Part shown: piece by piece, positions 1 through 6,444 of the stretch | Numbering within the stretch: the stretch's first letter is position 1 | Layout of the letters: each line of letters begins with the position of its first letter | Assembly: GCA_038324115.1 (NCBI GenBank) | Contig: JBBQHQ010000023.1 | Span: 1-23,963, forward strand | From: Gaiellasilicea sp038324115 | GTDB lineage: Bacteria > Actinomycetota > Thermoleophilia > Gaiellales > Gaiellaceae | Reading direction: 5' to 3' | DNA length: 23,963 nucleotides | Notes under the pieces: model-generated | Databases searched by the model: none | Told to the model about the DNA's origin: nothing | What the model saw: the letters and a program-made list of their open reading frames with translations, nothing else | Position numbers and translations under genes: made by a program

Positions 1-57
1 GCTGTGTTTCTCTTGCCTGCCCCCCCCCTCCCCCTCCGAGGCCCCCGCCCCACGACC
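1..57. other. Suspect contig-end sequence (C-rich, adapter-like)
   Basis: The first ~57 bases are a T/C-rich stretch with long C runs that do not fit the rest of the window. The ABC-transporter frame running in from position 257 on the minus strand reads as a normal protein until about here and then becomes Arg/Gly-rich. In order, the stretch contains CTGT, CTCTT, CTCCGAG, CCC and CCCACGA, which is the order of blocks in the commonly used Nextera transposase adapter as I remember it, with extra C inserted. I infer low-quality adapter-derived sequence at an assembly end. It could also be genuine low-complexity DNA. Confidence 0.5.
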
Positions 58-257
58 CGGTCGATGTGCCCCGCCGTCGTCCCGCCCTCGACCGCGCCGA
101 CGAGCTCGCCGAGCAGACGCGGCGCGGCCAAGCCCGCAACGGCCGCGAGGGCGTGCAGCAGGAGCACCGCGGCGAACGTGCGCCGGTGCCGGTGCAGCAG
201 CGCGCCCGCCTGCGCCCTGATCTCGGCCCCGCTGGCGATCGGGAGCAGCGTGCTCAC
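1..257 (-). CDS. ABC exporter half-transporter, N-terminal fragment
   Basis: This is the start of the second half of an ABC exporter, cut by the left edge. It begins at GTG 257, which overlaps the TGA stop of the upstream ABC gene in a GTGA tetranucleotide, so translation is probably coupled. The visible ~65 residues start MSTLLPIASG and contain one hydrophobic helix (around residues 30-52) followed by a PRLLGELV segment, typical of the first membrane helix of type IV ABC exporters. After about residue 65 the translation turns Arg/Gly-rich, which I attribute to bad sequence at the contig end. Because the upstream partner has a degenerate ATPase site, this one is expected to carry the canonical Walker motifs, but its nucleotide-binding domain is outside the window. 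Confidence 0.65.
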   Translation of the reverse strand, partial: MSTLLPIASGAEIRAQAGALLHRHRRTFAAVLLLHALAAVAGLAAPRLLGELVGAVEGGTTAGHIDRVVGRGPRRGRGGAGKRNT

Positions 258-1963
258 TCGCCGGCGCCCCTCGTCACGGTCTCGCGGTAGGCGGGGGAGC
301 TCTGGAGCAGCTCGCGGTGGGTGCCGGCCGCGACGGCCCGGCCGCGGTCGAGCAGGACGACGCGGTCGGCCCGGCCGAGGAGGAGCGGGCTCGTGGTCAC
401 GACAGCGGTGGTGCGGCCGGCGCGGGCCTCGTGGAGCCGGTCGGCGATCCGCGCCTCGGTATGAGCGTCGACGGCACTCGTCGGCTCGACCAGGATCAGG
501 GTCTCGGCGTCGGCGAGCAGCGCCCGGGCGAGGACGAGCCGCTGGCGCTGACCGCCGGAGAAGCCGCGGCCGCGCTCGTCGACCTCGCCGTCGAGCCCGC
601 CGGGGAGGGCGTCGAGGATGTCCTCGGCGTTGGCGACGCCGATCGCAGCCAGGATCTGCTCGTCGTTCGCCCGGCTCCACGGGTCGAGCTCGCTCCGCAG
701 CGTCCCCGAGAAGAGGAGCGGGTCGGTCTCGCTGACCACGATCCTACGGCGCACCTCGGCCAGCGGCAGCTCGGACAGCGGCACGCCGCCGAGGCTGGCG
801 CCGTCGGAGGCCGCGAAGCCGCCGAGCCGGTCGACGATCGGCGCCGCCTCCTCCGGCAGGGTCGGCACGAGTGCGGTCAGCAGCCCCGGAGCGAGCGCCG
901 TGCCCGAGACCCCGTCCACGAGCTGCGCGCCGGCCGGCGGCGAGCTCGCGGTGCCGCCCGAGTCGCGCACGCCGGGCTCGACGGCGAGGATCGCCAGCAT
1001 GCGCCGCGTGCCGACGTAGGCCCGAGTGATCTTGTCCACGGCTTCCGCGGCCGTCCGCAGCGGGATCACGAGGAAGGCCGCGTAGCCGTAGAACGCCACG
1101 AGCTCTCCCGGCTTGATTCGCCCCTCGAGGGCGAAGCGGGCCCCGAGCCAGGTCACGATCACCACGAAGATCCCCGGCAGGAGCACCTGCGCCGAGTCGA
1201 GGGTCGACTGCGGGACGGCGACGCGGACGCCGGCGCGCCGCACCTCCTGCGAGCGGCTCCGGTAGCGGCCGAGGAAGACCTCCTCCCCACCGATCCCCCG
1301 GAGGACGCGGAGCCCTGCGACGGTGTCCGCGCCGAGCGCGGTCAACTGCCCGATCTGGTCGCGTTGCTCGCGCTGCCGCTGCTGGAGCGGGCGGATCACG
1401 AACGAGAGCGAGGCGGCGAGGAGCGGGACGCCGATCAGGACGACGAGCCCGAGCACGACGGAGGTCGAGAGCAGCACGATCGCGACCACGATGTAGGCGA
1501 CGATCGCGCCGGCAAGCCGGGCGGTGATGTCGAAGGCGCCGCCCGCCCGGAGGGCGTCGTTCGAGATCGTGGCCACGACCTCGCCCGTCGTGATCTCGGC
1601 CCGCACGGCCGGCCCGGTGTGGGCGAGGTGCCGTGAGACGACCTGGATCAGCCGGAAGGACGCCTGGAGCCAGTTCGAGACGGCGAAGCGGTGCCGGAGG
1701 ATCCCGAAGACGGCCTGCAGCGTCCCCAGGCCGAGGAGCACTCCGGCCCAGAGGAAGAGCGCTCCCGTGTCCCGCGCCGTCAGCCCGTCGTCGACCGCGC
1801 GGCCGAGCGCGTACGGCAGCATCGCCTGCGCCAGCATCCAGACGATCCCCGCGAGAACACCCTCGAGGAGCGTCCGCACCTGATGCCGGGCGACCCAGAG
1901 CAGGAGTCGTGTCGAGGAGCGCGTGTCCGGCTCGCCCGGGTCCGCGAAGGGAAGACGACGCAC
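254..1963 (-). CDS. ABC exporter half-transporter with degenerate ATPase site
   Basis: A 569-residue membrane-plus-ATPase protein, the layout of type IV ABC exporters of drugs, lipids or peptides. Residues ~20-330 form the six-helix transmembrane domain and ~345-569 the nucleotide-binding domain. The signature FSGGQRQ (468-474) and the EPTSAVD segment (493-499) are intact. The Walker A P-loop is missing: where GxxGxGKS is expected (around 360-375) the protein reads GLLTALVPTLPEEAA. The Walker B Asp is Val492 and the H-loop His is replaced in TTSPLLL. This pattern is known for the non-catalytic half of heterodimeric exporters such as TM287/288, and the partner begins in the 4-base overlap at 257. 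The start is GTG 1963, 9 bases after the pth stop, so the gene probably shares the rplY-pth transcript. The substrate cannot be read from the sequence. Confidence 0.9.
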   Translation of the reverse strand: MRRLPFADPGEPDTRSSTRLLLWVARHQVRTLLEGVLAGIVWMLAQAMLPYALGRAVDDGLTARDTGALFLWAGVLLGLGTLQAVFGILRHRFAVSNWLQASFRLIQVVSRHLAHTGPAVRAEITTGEVVATISNDALRAGGAFDITARLAGAIVAYIVVAIVLLSTSVVLGLVVLIGVPLLAASLSFVIRPLQQRQREQRDQIGQLTALGADTVAGLRVLRGIGGEEVFLGRYRSRSQEVRRAGVRVAVPQSTLDSAQVLLPGIFVVIVTWLGARFALEGRIKPGELVAFYGYAAFLVIPLRTAAEAVDKITRAYVGTRRMLAILAVEPGVRDSGGTASSPPAGAQLVDGVSGTALAPGLLTALVPTLPEEAAPIVDRLGGFAASDGASLGGVPLSELPLAEVRRRIVVSETDPLLFSGTLRSELDPWSRANDEQILAAIGVANAEDILDALPGGLDGEVDERGRGFSGGQRQRLVLARALLADAETLILVEPTSAVDAHTEARIADRLHEARAGRTTAVVTTSPLLLGRADRVVLLDRGRAVAAGTHRELLQSSPAYRETVTRGAGE

Positions 1964-1972
1964 GGTGCCCGC

Positions 1973-2569
1973 CTAGTTGAACTCGGCCTGGGCGCGCTCG
2001 AGCCCGTCGCGCACGACCGTCTCGACGGCGTCGGCGGCGCGCGCGACGACGCTCTCCACGTCCTCCTCGGGCTCGAAGGCCGAGAGCACGTAGTCCGCTA
2101 TCGGCCGCCGGTCGCCGCGGCCCGGCCGGCCGACGCCGACGCGCAGGCGGAGGAACTCGGGCGAGCCGAGCGTCTGGCGGAGCGAGCGGAGCCCGTTGTG
2201 CCCTGCGAGGCCGCCGCCCAGCCGGGCCTGCAGGCGGGCCGGCTCGAGGTCGACCTCGTCGTGGACTGCCAGGATCTGCTCGGCCGGCACCTTGTAGAAG
2301 CGGGCGGCGGCGCCGACCGACTGGCCGGAGAGGTTCATGTAGGTCTCGGGCTTGAGCAGCGCGAGCCGCGCGTCGCCGATCCTGATCTCGGCGACCTTGC
2401 CGGAGAACTTGGAACGGTAGGAGCCGCTGTGCCTGCGGGCGAGCTCGTCCATGACCATCCAGCCGACGTTGTGCCGGTCGTGCTGGTGCTCGCGGCCCGG
2501 GTTCCCGAGCCCGACGACGAGGAGATCGAGCGTCGAGGGGGCGCGACCGCCTCGACGAAAAAGCTGCAA
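1973..2569 (-). CDS. pth: Peptidyl-tRNA hydrolase
   Basis: Pth cleaves the ester bond of peptidyl-tRNAs that drop off the ribosome, recycling tRNA in the cytoplasm. The 198-residue protein has the usual family length with a short N-terminal extension. Visible motifs are VGLGNPG, RHNVGW with the catalytic His, TYMNLSG, HDEVDL with the catalytic Asp, and GHNGLRS with the substrate-binding Asn. I place the start at TTG 2569 because GAGGG lies seven bases upstream, inside the end of rplY. The rplY stop is only three bases from this start, so the two are one operon. The rplY-pth pair is a conserved actinobacterial arrangement. Confidence 0.97.
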   Translation of the reverse strand: MQLFRRGGRAPSTLDLLVVGLGNPGREHQHDRHNVGWMVMDELARRHSGSYRSKFSGKVAEIRIGDARLALLKPETYMNLSGQSVGAAARFYKVPAEQILAVHDEVDLEPARLQARLGGGLAGHNGLRSLRQTLGSPEFLRLRVGVGRPGRGDRRPIADYVLSAFEPEEDVESVVARAADAVETVVRDGLERAQAEFN

Positions 2570-2572
2570 GGT

Positions 2573-3292
2573 CTAGCCCTCGACGGTGCCGGGCTCGCCG
2601 TCCGGGCCGGTGCCCGCATCGGCGTCGCCGGCCTCGGCCGCAGCTTCAGCCGCTTCCTCGCCCTCCGGCACCTCGCCCTCCTCGCCTTCCTCGCCCTCGA
2701 CCGGCTCCTCCTCGATCTCGGCCGCAGGCGGCACGATCGTGGCGATCACGGTCTCGTGGAGGTCGTCGAGGAACGTCGCGCCCTCGGGGGCGGTCAGATC
2801 CTCGAGGCGGAGGGTGTCGTTCATCTCCATTGCGCTCACGTCGGCCTCGATCGACTCGGGCACCTCCATCGGGAGCGCCTCGACGTTGAGGGTGATCGTG
2901 GGAGCAGAGAGGACGCCGCCCTCGCGCACGCCGGGAGCCTCCTCGCCGCCGATCAGGTGCACCTGCACCGTGGCGTGAATGGCGACGTCGAGCCGAACCT
3001 CCTGGAGGTCGATGTGGCGGACGTGGCCGCGGATCGGGTCGCGCTGGTACTCCTTGAGGATCGACGGATGCGGCGTCGACTGGCCCTCGAGCACGACGTC
3101 GAGCACCGCGTGCAGGCCCGCGGAGGTGTGCAGCGCTGCCCGGAGGGCGCGCTCCTCGACCGCGAACGGGTGGGCGCTCGTCTTGCCGTAGAGGACACCG
3201 GGGATCATCCCCTGCTTGCGCAGGCGGCGAGTCTCGGGAGAGCCGAGGCCCTCACGCTCCTTCACATCCAGACGGTGTCTCTCTCCGGCCAC
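2573..3292 (-). CDS. rplY: 50S ribosomal protein L25, CTC form
   Basis: L25 binds 5S rRNA in the large ribosomal subunit. The protein has the N-terminal L25 beta-barrel (KEREGLGSPETRRLRKQG, then PGVLYG) followed by the longer C-terminal beta domain of CTC/TL5-type L25, and ends in a highly acidic Glu/Ala/Gly tail from about residue 190, as is usual in Actinobacteria. The frame is open upstream to 3319, but I choose GTG 3292: it begins just before conserved sequence, and a TACACT -10 element ends eight bases before it, the spacing of a leaderless start, with no Shine-Dalgarno. Length is 239 residues. It leads the transcript containing pth and the ABC pair. Confidence 0.95.
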   Translation of the reverse strand: MAGERHRLDVKEREGLGSPETRRLRKQGMIPGVLYGKTSAHPFAVEERALRAALHTSAGLHAVLDVVLEGQSTPHPSILKEYQRDPIRGHVRHIDLQEVRLDVAIHATVQVHLIGGEEAPGVREGGVLSAPTITLNVEALPMEVPESIEADVSAMEMNDTLRLEDLTAPEGATFLDDLHETVIATIVPPAAEIEEEPVEGEEGEEGEVPEGEEAAEAAAEAGDADAGTGPDGEPGTVEG

Positions 3293-3300
3293 AGCGGCGC

Positions 3301-3329
3301 AGTGTAGCGAACCGCGCAAACCATGTAAC
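3301..3329 (-). promoter_or_regulatory. Probable rplY promoter (GTTACA-17-TACACT)
   Basis: On the minus strand TACACT (3306-3301) is a good -10 element and GTTACA (3329-3324), four of six matches to TTGACA, lies exactly 17 bases upstream. Transcription would start at about 3294-3292, essentially on the GTG start of rplY, giving a leaderless mRNA. This is a pattern match only. Confidence 0.5.
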
Positions 3330-3339
3330 AGCCTGTTAC
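3325..3339. promoter_or_regulatory. Perfect palindrome over the rplY -35 region
   Basis: GTAACAG-C-CTGTTAC is a perfect inverted repeat with 7-base arms and a one-base centre. It overlaps the proposed -35 element of rplY and also contains the TAA stop of the upstream small membrane gene. Its position and symmetry suit an operator for a dimeric regulator. The arms are also able to pair as RNA, but no T-run follows, so a terminator is less likely. Confidence 0.4.
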
Positions 3340-3509
3340 TTGATGTGCAGGTTGATCCCGACGAGGAGGAGCGGCCAGAGCATGATCGCGAGCACGGCCG
3401 AGACGATCAGCTTCACCGTGTCCAGGTTGTCGAGGTAGTTCTTCGAGGCGGCGATCGCGACGCCGATCCCGATGTAGACCAGGAGGAGGAGCTTGCGGGG
3501 TAGGACCAT
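3336..3509 (-). CDS. Small two-helix membrane protein
   Basis: A 57-residue protein starting MVLPRKLLLLVY, with two predicted membrane helices (about residues 5-24 and 33-53) separated by a short polar loop containing KNYLDNLDT, and ending NLHIK. I do not know its function; it resembles small uncharacterised membrane proteins I associate with Thermoleophilia. The frame opens further upstream to a TTG at 3542, which has GAGGGA close by, so an 11-residue longer form is possible. I prefer ATG 3509 because the basic-then-hydrophobic start is typical of an inner-membrane protein. It lies 40 bases after the kinase stop and may be on the same transcript. Confidence 0.6.
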   Translation of the reverse strand: MVLPRKLLLLVYIGIGVAIAASKNYLDNLDTVKLIVSAVLAIMLWPLLLVGINLHIK

Positions 3510-3549
3510 GCTCCGCAAGTTCCCCGTCCGCACAAACGCCAATCGTCCC

Positions 3550-4881
3550 TCAGGCGCGCGGCAGGACGAGCACGAAGGTGGCGCCGCCGCGGCGCGACTC
3601 GACGTCGATCCGCCCGCCGGCGCTCCGCGCGAGCCGCGCAGCGAGCGCCAGCCCCAGTCCGGCGCCCGCGCCGCCGCTGCCCGCCGCCCCGCGGACGCCG
3701 GGCGCGAAGATCCGCTCCTCCTCGCCCGGCTCGATCCCCGGGCCTTCGTCCGCGACGGCGAGGACGACGGTGCCGCCGCGCTCGACGAGCGACACGTCGA
3801 CCGGCCCTTCCGAGTAGCGGAGCGCGTTGTCGAGCAGCGGCGTCAGCATCCGCTCCAGCAGGTCGACCTCGACCGCGACCCGCGCCGGCCCAGGCGGAAG
3901 CGAGAGCCGGATCCGGCCACCCGCCTCCCCGGGCGCCACGCTCTCCGCTGCGAGGACGACGGCGTCGCGCGCGTCGCTGCGGCCCTGCTCGAGCGCGCCC
4001 TCCGTGCGTGCGGCTGCAACGAGCGACTCGACGATTCTCGTCATCTGCTCCGCGCTCCGCTGGACGCTCTCGAAACCGTCCCGGTACTCGTCGGGACCGC
4101 GGTCCCGGGCGAGCGCGAGCTCGGCCTGCGCGGAGATCCGGGCGAGCGGCGTCCGCAGCTCGTGCGAGAGCTCGGCCGTGAACCGCTGCTCGTGGCGCAG
4201 GCTCGCGGCGACGCGCTCGAGCAGGCCGTCGAGGGTGGCCCCGAGCCGGGTGATCTCGTCGTGGGGCTCGCCCAGGCGGAAGCGTCGCTCCAGGTCGCTG
4301 TCGCTCCACGAAGCGGCGTCACGGGTCATCTGCGCGACCGGCCGTAGCGCCCTGGCGAGGATCCTGTTCGTCAGGAGGAGGACGACGGCGAGGAGCGTGA
4401 CCGCCAGCGCGACTGCTCCGCCGAGCGCCTCCCGTGCTGTTTCCTCGTAGGCGGAGAGCGAGACGGCCGCGACGACGGTGCCGATCCGACGGCCGCGGTC
4501 GCTGACGGGGAGTGAGTAGAACCGCGTCCGCTCTCCCTCGAGCACGCGTCGCGGGCCCCGAGCGAGCGAGGCGGCGAGCGCGGCGACCGCCGCCGAGGTC
4601 CTGGGGGCCTCGAGAGCAGTCCCGCCCGCAAAGACCCAGACGGTGTTTCCGAGCCCGCTCTCGACCGTCGACGACGGGACGGTCAGCCGACCGTCTACCA
4701 CCCGAAGCGAGGAGCGCTCGGCCTCTGCCTCCGCCCGGGCGACCGCCGTGGCGCTGTCGCTCAGGCGCTGCTCCAGCAGCACGTCGAACGCGGCGACACC
4801 GACCGCGAGCGCGGCGGTGATGGCGCCCGCAACCGCCAGCAGCAGCCTCGTACGAACGCCGAGTGGGAGGCGGCGGCTCAT
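3550..4881 (-). CDS. Two-component sensor histidine kinase
   Basis: A 443-residue membrane sensor kinase. Helix 1 spans about 12-35 and helix 2 about 152-173, enclosing an extracytoplasmic sensor of roughly 115 residues with no recognised fold. HAMP follows (about 172-225). The dimerisation domain carries ELSHELRTPL with phospho-acceptor His240, and the ATPase domain has the N box (LLDNALRYSE), G1 (DEGPGI), F box (IFAPGVR) and G2 (GAGLGLALA). The ATG start overlaps the TGA of the response regulator as ATGA, so the two are translationally coupled and almost certainly a cognate pair. Likely targets are the divergent COG4705-like/PAP2 genes, given the direct repeat in their promoter. The stimulus is unknown. 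Confidence 0.95.
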   Translation of the reverse strand: MSRRLPLGVRTRLLLAVAGAITAALAVGVAAFDVLLEQRLSDSATAVARAEAEAERSSLRVVDGRLTVPSSTVESGLGNTVWVFAGGTALEAPRTSAAVAALAASLARGPRRVLEGERTRFYSLPVSDRGRRIGTVVAAVSLSAYEETAREALGGAVALAVTLLAVVLLLTNRILARALRPVAQMTRDAASWSDSDLERRFRLGEPHDEITRLGATLDGLLERVAASLRHEQRFTAELSHELRTPLARISAQAELALARDRGPDEYRDGFESVQRSAEQMTRIVESLVAAARTEGALEQGRSDARDAVVLAAESVAPGEAGGRIRLSLPPGPARVAVEVDLLERMLTPLLDNALRYSEGPVDVSLVERGGTVVLAVADEGPGIEPGEEERIFAPGVRGAAGSGGAGAGLGLALAARLARSAGGRIDVESRRGGATFVLVLPRA

Positions 4882-5540
4882 CCGAGCGAGTAGCCGACGC
4901 CGTGGACCGTCGCGAGCTCGGGAGTGCCGGGCAGCTCGGCGAGCTTGCGCCGAAGCCGGGCGATGTAGACGTCGAGGGTGTTGTCGTGCACGATCGCGCC
5001 GTGCGGCCAGCCGGCCTGCACGAGCTCGCGCCGCCGGACCGCCGCCCCGGGCCTGGCCGCGAGGCAGGCGAGCAGCCTGAACTCGGTCGGCGTCAGGCGC
5101 GCGCGTTCGCCGCCGGCGAACGCGGCATGCGCCTCGGGGTCGAGCCGCAGCACGCCGACGGAGGTGGCAGACCCCGCGCCGCGCTTGAGGAGGGCCCGGA
5201 TCCGCGCGACGAGCTCCGCGAGCGCGAAGGGCTTGACGAGGTAGTCGTCTCCGCCGGCGGCGAAGCCGGAGAGGCGGTCCGGGAGCGCATCGCGGGCCGT
5301 GAGGAAGAGCACCGGCGCGACGACCCCCTGGGCACGAAGCGCGAAGACCACGTCGCGACCGTCCGCGTCGGGCAGGCCGATGTCGACGACGAGCACGTCG
5401 GCCTCGTCCGGCCGCCTGGCCAGCAGGTCGGCGGCCCTCCCGGAGGCGGTCACGGTGAACCCCTCCTCCCGCAGACTGCGCGTCAGCAGGCTCCGGAGCT
5501 CCGCGTCGTCCTCCAGCACATGCACGTTCGTCTCGGTCAT
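4878..5540 (-). CDS. OmpR/PhoB-family response regulator
   Basis: A 220-residue DNA-binding response regulator. The receiver domain (1-118) has the acidic pocket EDD at 10-12, phospho-acceptor Asp53 in VVDIGLPD, the conserved Thr81 in FLTAR and Lys103 in LVKPF. The C-terminal winged helix (about 125-220) includes RLTPTEFRLLACL and the recognition region around DNTLDVYIARLRRKL. I use ATG 5540; an in-frame GTG directly precedes it at 5543. A CATACT -10-like element lies seven bases upstream, so the mRNA may be leaderless. It is coupled to the downstream kinase by an ATGA overlap. Confidence 0.95.
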   Translation of the reverse strand: MTETNVHVLEDDAELRSLLTRSLREEGFTVTASGRAADLLARRPDEADVLVVDIGLPDADGRDVVFALRAQGVVAPVLFLTARDALPDRLSGFAAGGDDYLVKPFALAELVARIRALLKRGAGSATSVGVLRLDPEAHAAFAGGERARLTPTEFRLLACLAARPGAAVRRRELVQAGWPHGAIVHDNTLDVYIARLRRKLAELPGTPELATVHGVGYSLG

Positions 5541-5582
5541 CACGAACAGTATGGGGCCGGGCCGACACCCTCCCGTGCACGC

Positions 5583-5599
5583 GTTCAGGTGCCGTTCAG
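5583..5599. promoter_or_regulatory. Direct repeat, likely response-regulator site
   Basis: GTTCAG at 5583-5588 and again at 5594-5599 gives an exact hexamer repeat with an 11-base period. Tandem hexamers one helical turn apart are the usual binding geometry of OmpR/PhoB-family regulators. The downstream copy ends 11 bases before the CACTCT -10-like element of the plus-strand gene, where it would replace a -35 box. It sits in the 83-base gap between the response regulator and the COG4705-like gene, so autoregulation plus activation of the divergent genes is plausible. Confidence 0.55.
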
Positions 5600-5610
5600 T
5601 CGCCCGTCGG

Positions 5611-5616
5611 CACTCT
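5611..5616 (+). promoter_or_regulatory. Candidate -10 element for COG4705-like gene
   Basis: CACTCT, one change from TANNNT, ends seven bases before ATG 5624. With no Shine-Dalgarno present, a leaderless, activator-dependent promoter is plausible. The match is weak. Confidence 0.3.
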
Positions 5617-5623
5617 GCCGCGC

Positions 5624-6442
5624 ATGAACACGACCGAGTTCTCCCCCACGCGCGTCCTCGATGAAGGCACCGTCGCCCGCCGCCTCCTGAACAAGGTGCC
5701 CGAGGTCACGCTCTACTTCTGGGTGATCAAGATCCTGGCCACGACGGTCGGCGAGACGGCCGCCGACTTCCTGGACTCGAACCTCGGCCTCGGCCTCTCC
5801 GGGACGACGCTCGTGATGACCGCCTTCCTCGCTGTCGCGCTCGCGCTCCAGTTCCGGCTCCGCAGCTACGTCCCCTCCGTCTACTGGCTCGCCGTCGTCC
5901 TGATCAGCGTCGTCGGCACCCTGATCACCGACAACCTCGTGGACAACTTCGGCGTGGCGCTGACCACGACCACAATTGCCTTCTCGATCGCGCTCGCCGT
6001 CACCTTCGCCGTCTGGTGGGTCTACGAGCGGACGCTCTCGATCCACACGATCGTGACCATCCGCCGCGAGGTCTTCTACTGGCTCGCAGTCCTGTTCACG
6101 TTCGCGCTCGGGACGGCCGCCGGCGATCTCACGGCCGAGCGGTTGAACGTCGGCTACTGGCGCTCCGCGCTCATCTTCGGCGGCCTGATCACGATCGTCT
6201 ACGCCGCTCACCGCTTCCTCAATCTGGATCCGATCCTCTCCTTCTGGATCGCCTACGTGCTCACGCGGCCGCTCGGCGCCTCGATCGGCGACGAGCTCGC
6301 GCAACGGCGGGGCGACGGTGGGCTCGGGCTCGGTACCACTCTCACGAGCATCGGCTTCCTGCTCACGATCCTCAGCGTGGTCGTCTACCTGACGGTCACC
6401 CGGCGCGACCGCACCGAGGTCGACGCCGAGATCGAAGCCTGA
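5624..6442 (+). CDS. COG4705-like membrane protein with four internal repeats
   Basis: A 272-residue multi-pass membrane protein of an uncharacterised family that I recognise as COG4705-like from KVPEVTLYFWVIK and TTVGETAADFL. It contains four repeats, each ending in G-x4-D: Gly43-Asp48, Gly98-Asp103, Gly163-Asp168 and Gly218-Asp223, with spacings of 55, 65 and 55 residues. Each is preceded by an aromatic-rich helix (YFW, YW, YW or FW) and most are followed by LG-type loops and threonine clusters. Four acidic residues in equivalent helices suggest a transporter or channel, but no substrate is known. It is divergent from the two-component pair and is followed two bases after its stop by the PAP2 gene. 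Confidence 0.85.
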   Translation: MNTTEFSPTRVLDEGTVARRLLNKVPEVTLYFWVIKILATTVGETAADFLDSNLGLGLSGTTLVMTAFLAVALALQFRLRSYVPSVYWLAVVLISVVGTLITDNLVDNFGVALTTTTIAFSIALAVTFAVWWVYERTLSIHTIVTIRREVFYWLAVLFTFALGTAAGDLTAERLNVGYWRSALIFGGLITIVYAAHRFLNLDPILSFWIAYVLTRPLGASIGDELAQRRGDGGLGLGTTLTSIGFLLTILSVVVYLTVTRRDRTEVDAEIEA

Positions 6443-6444
6443 CC

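Noticed and set aside
1691..3307. Long plus-strand open frame (538 codons) opposite pth and rplY
   Set aside because: Product is Arg/Ala/Glu-rich with no domain, while the opposite strand carries clear Pth and L25 motifs. It is a by-product of GC-rich codon use.
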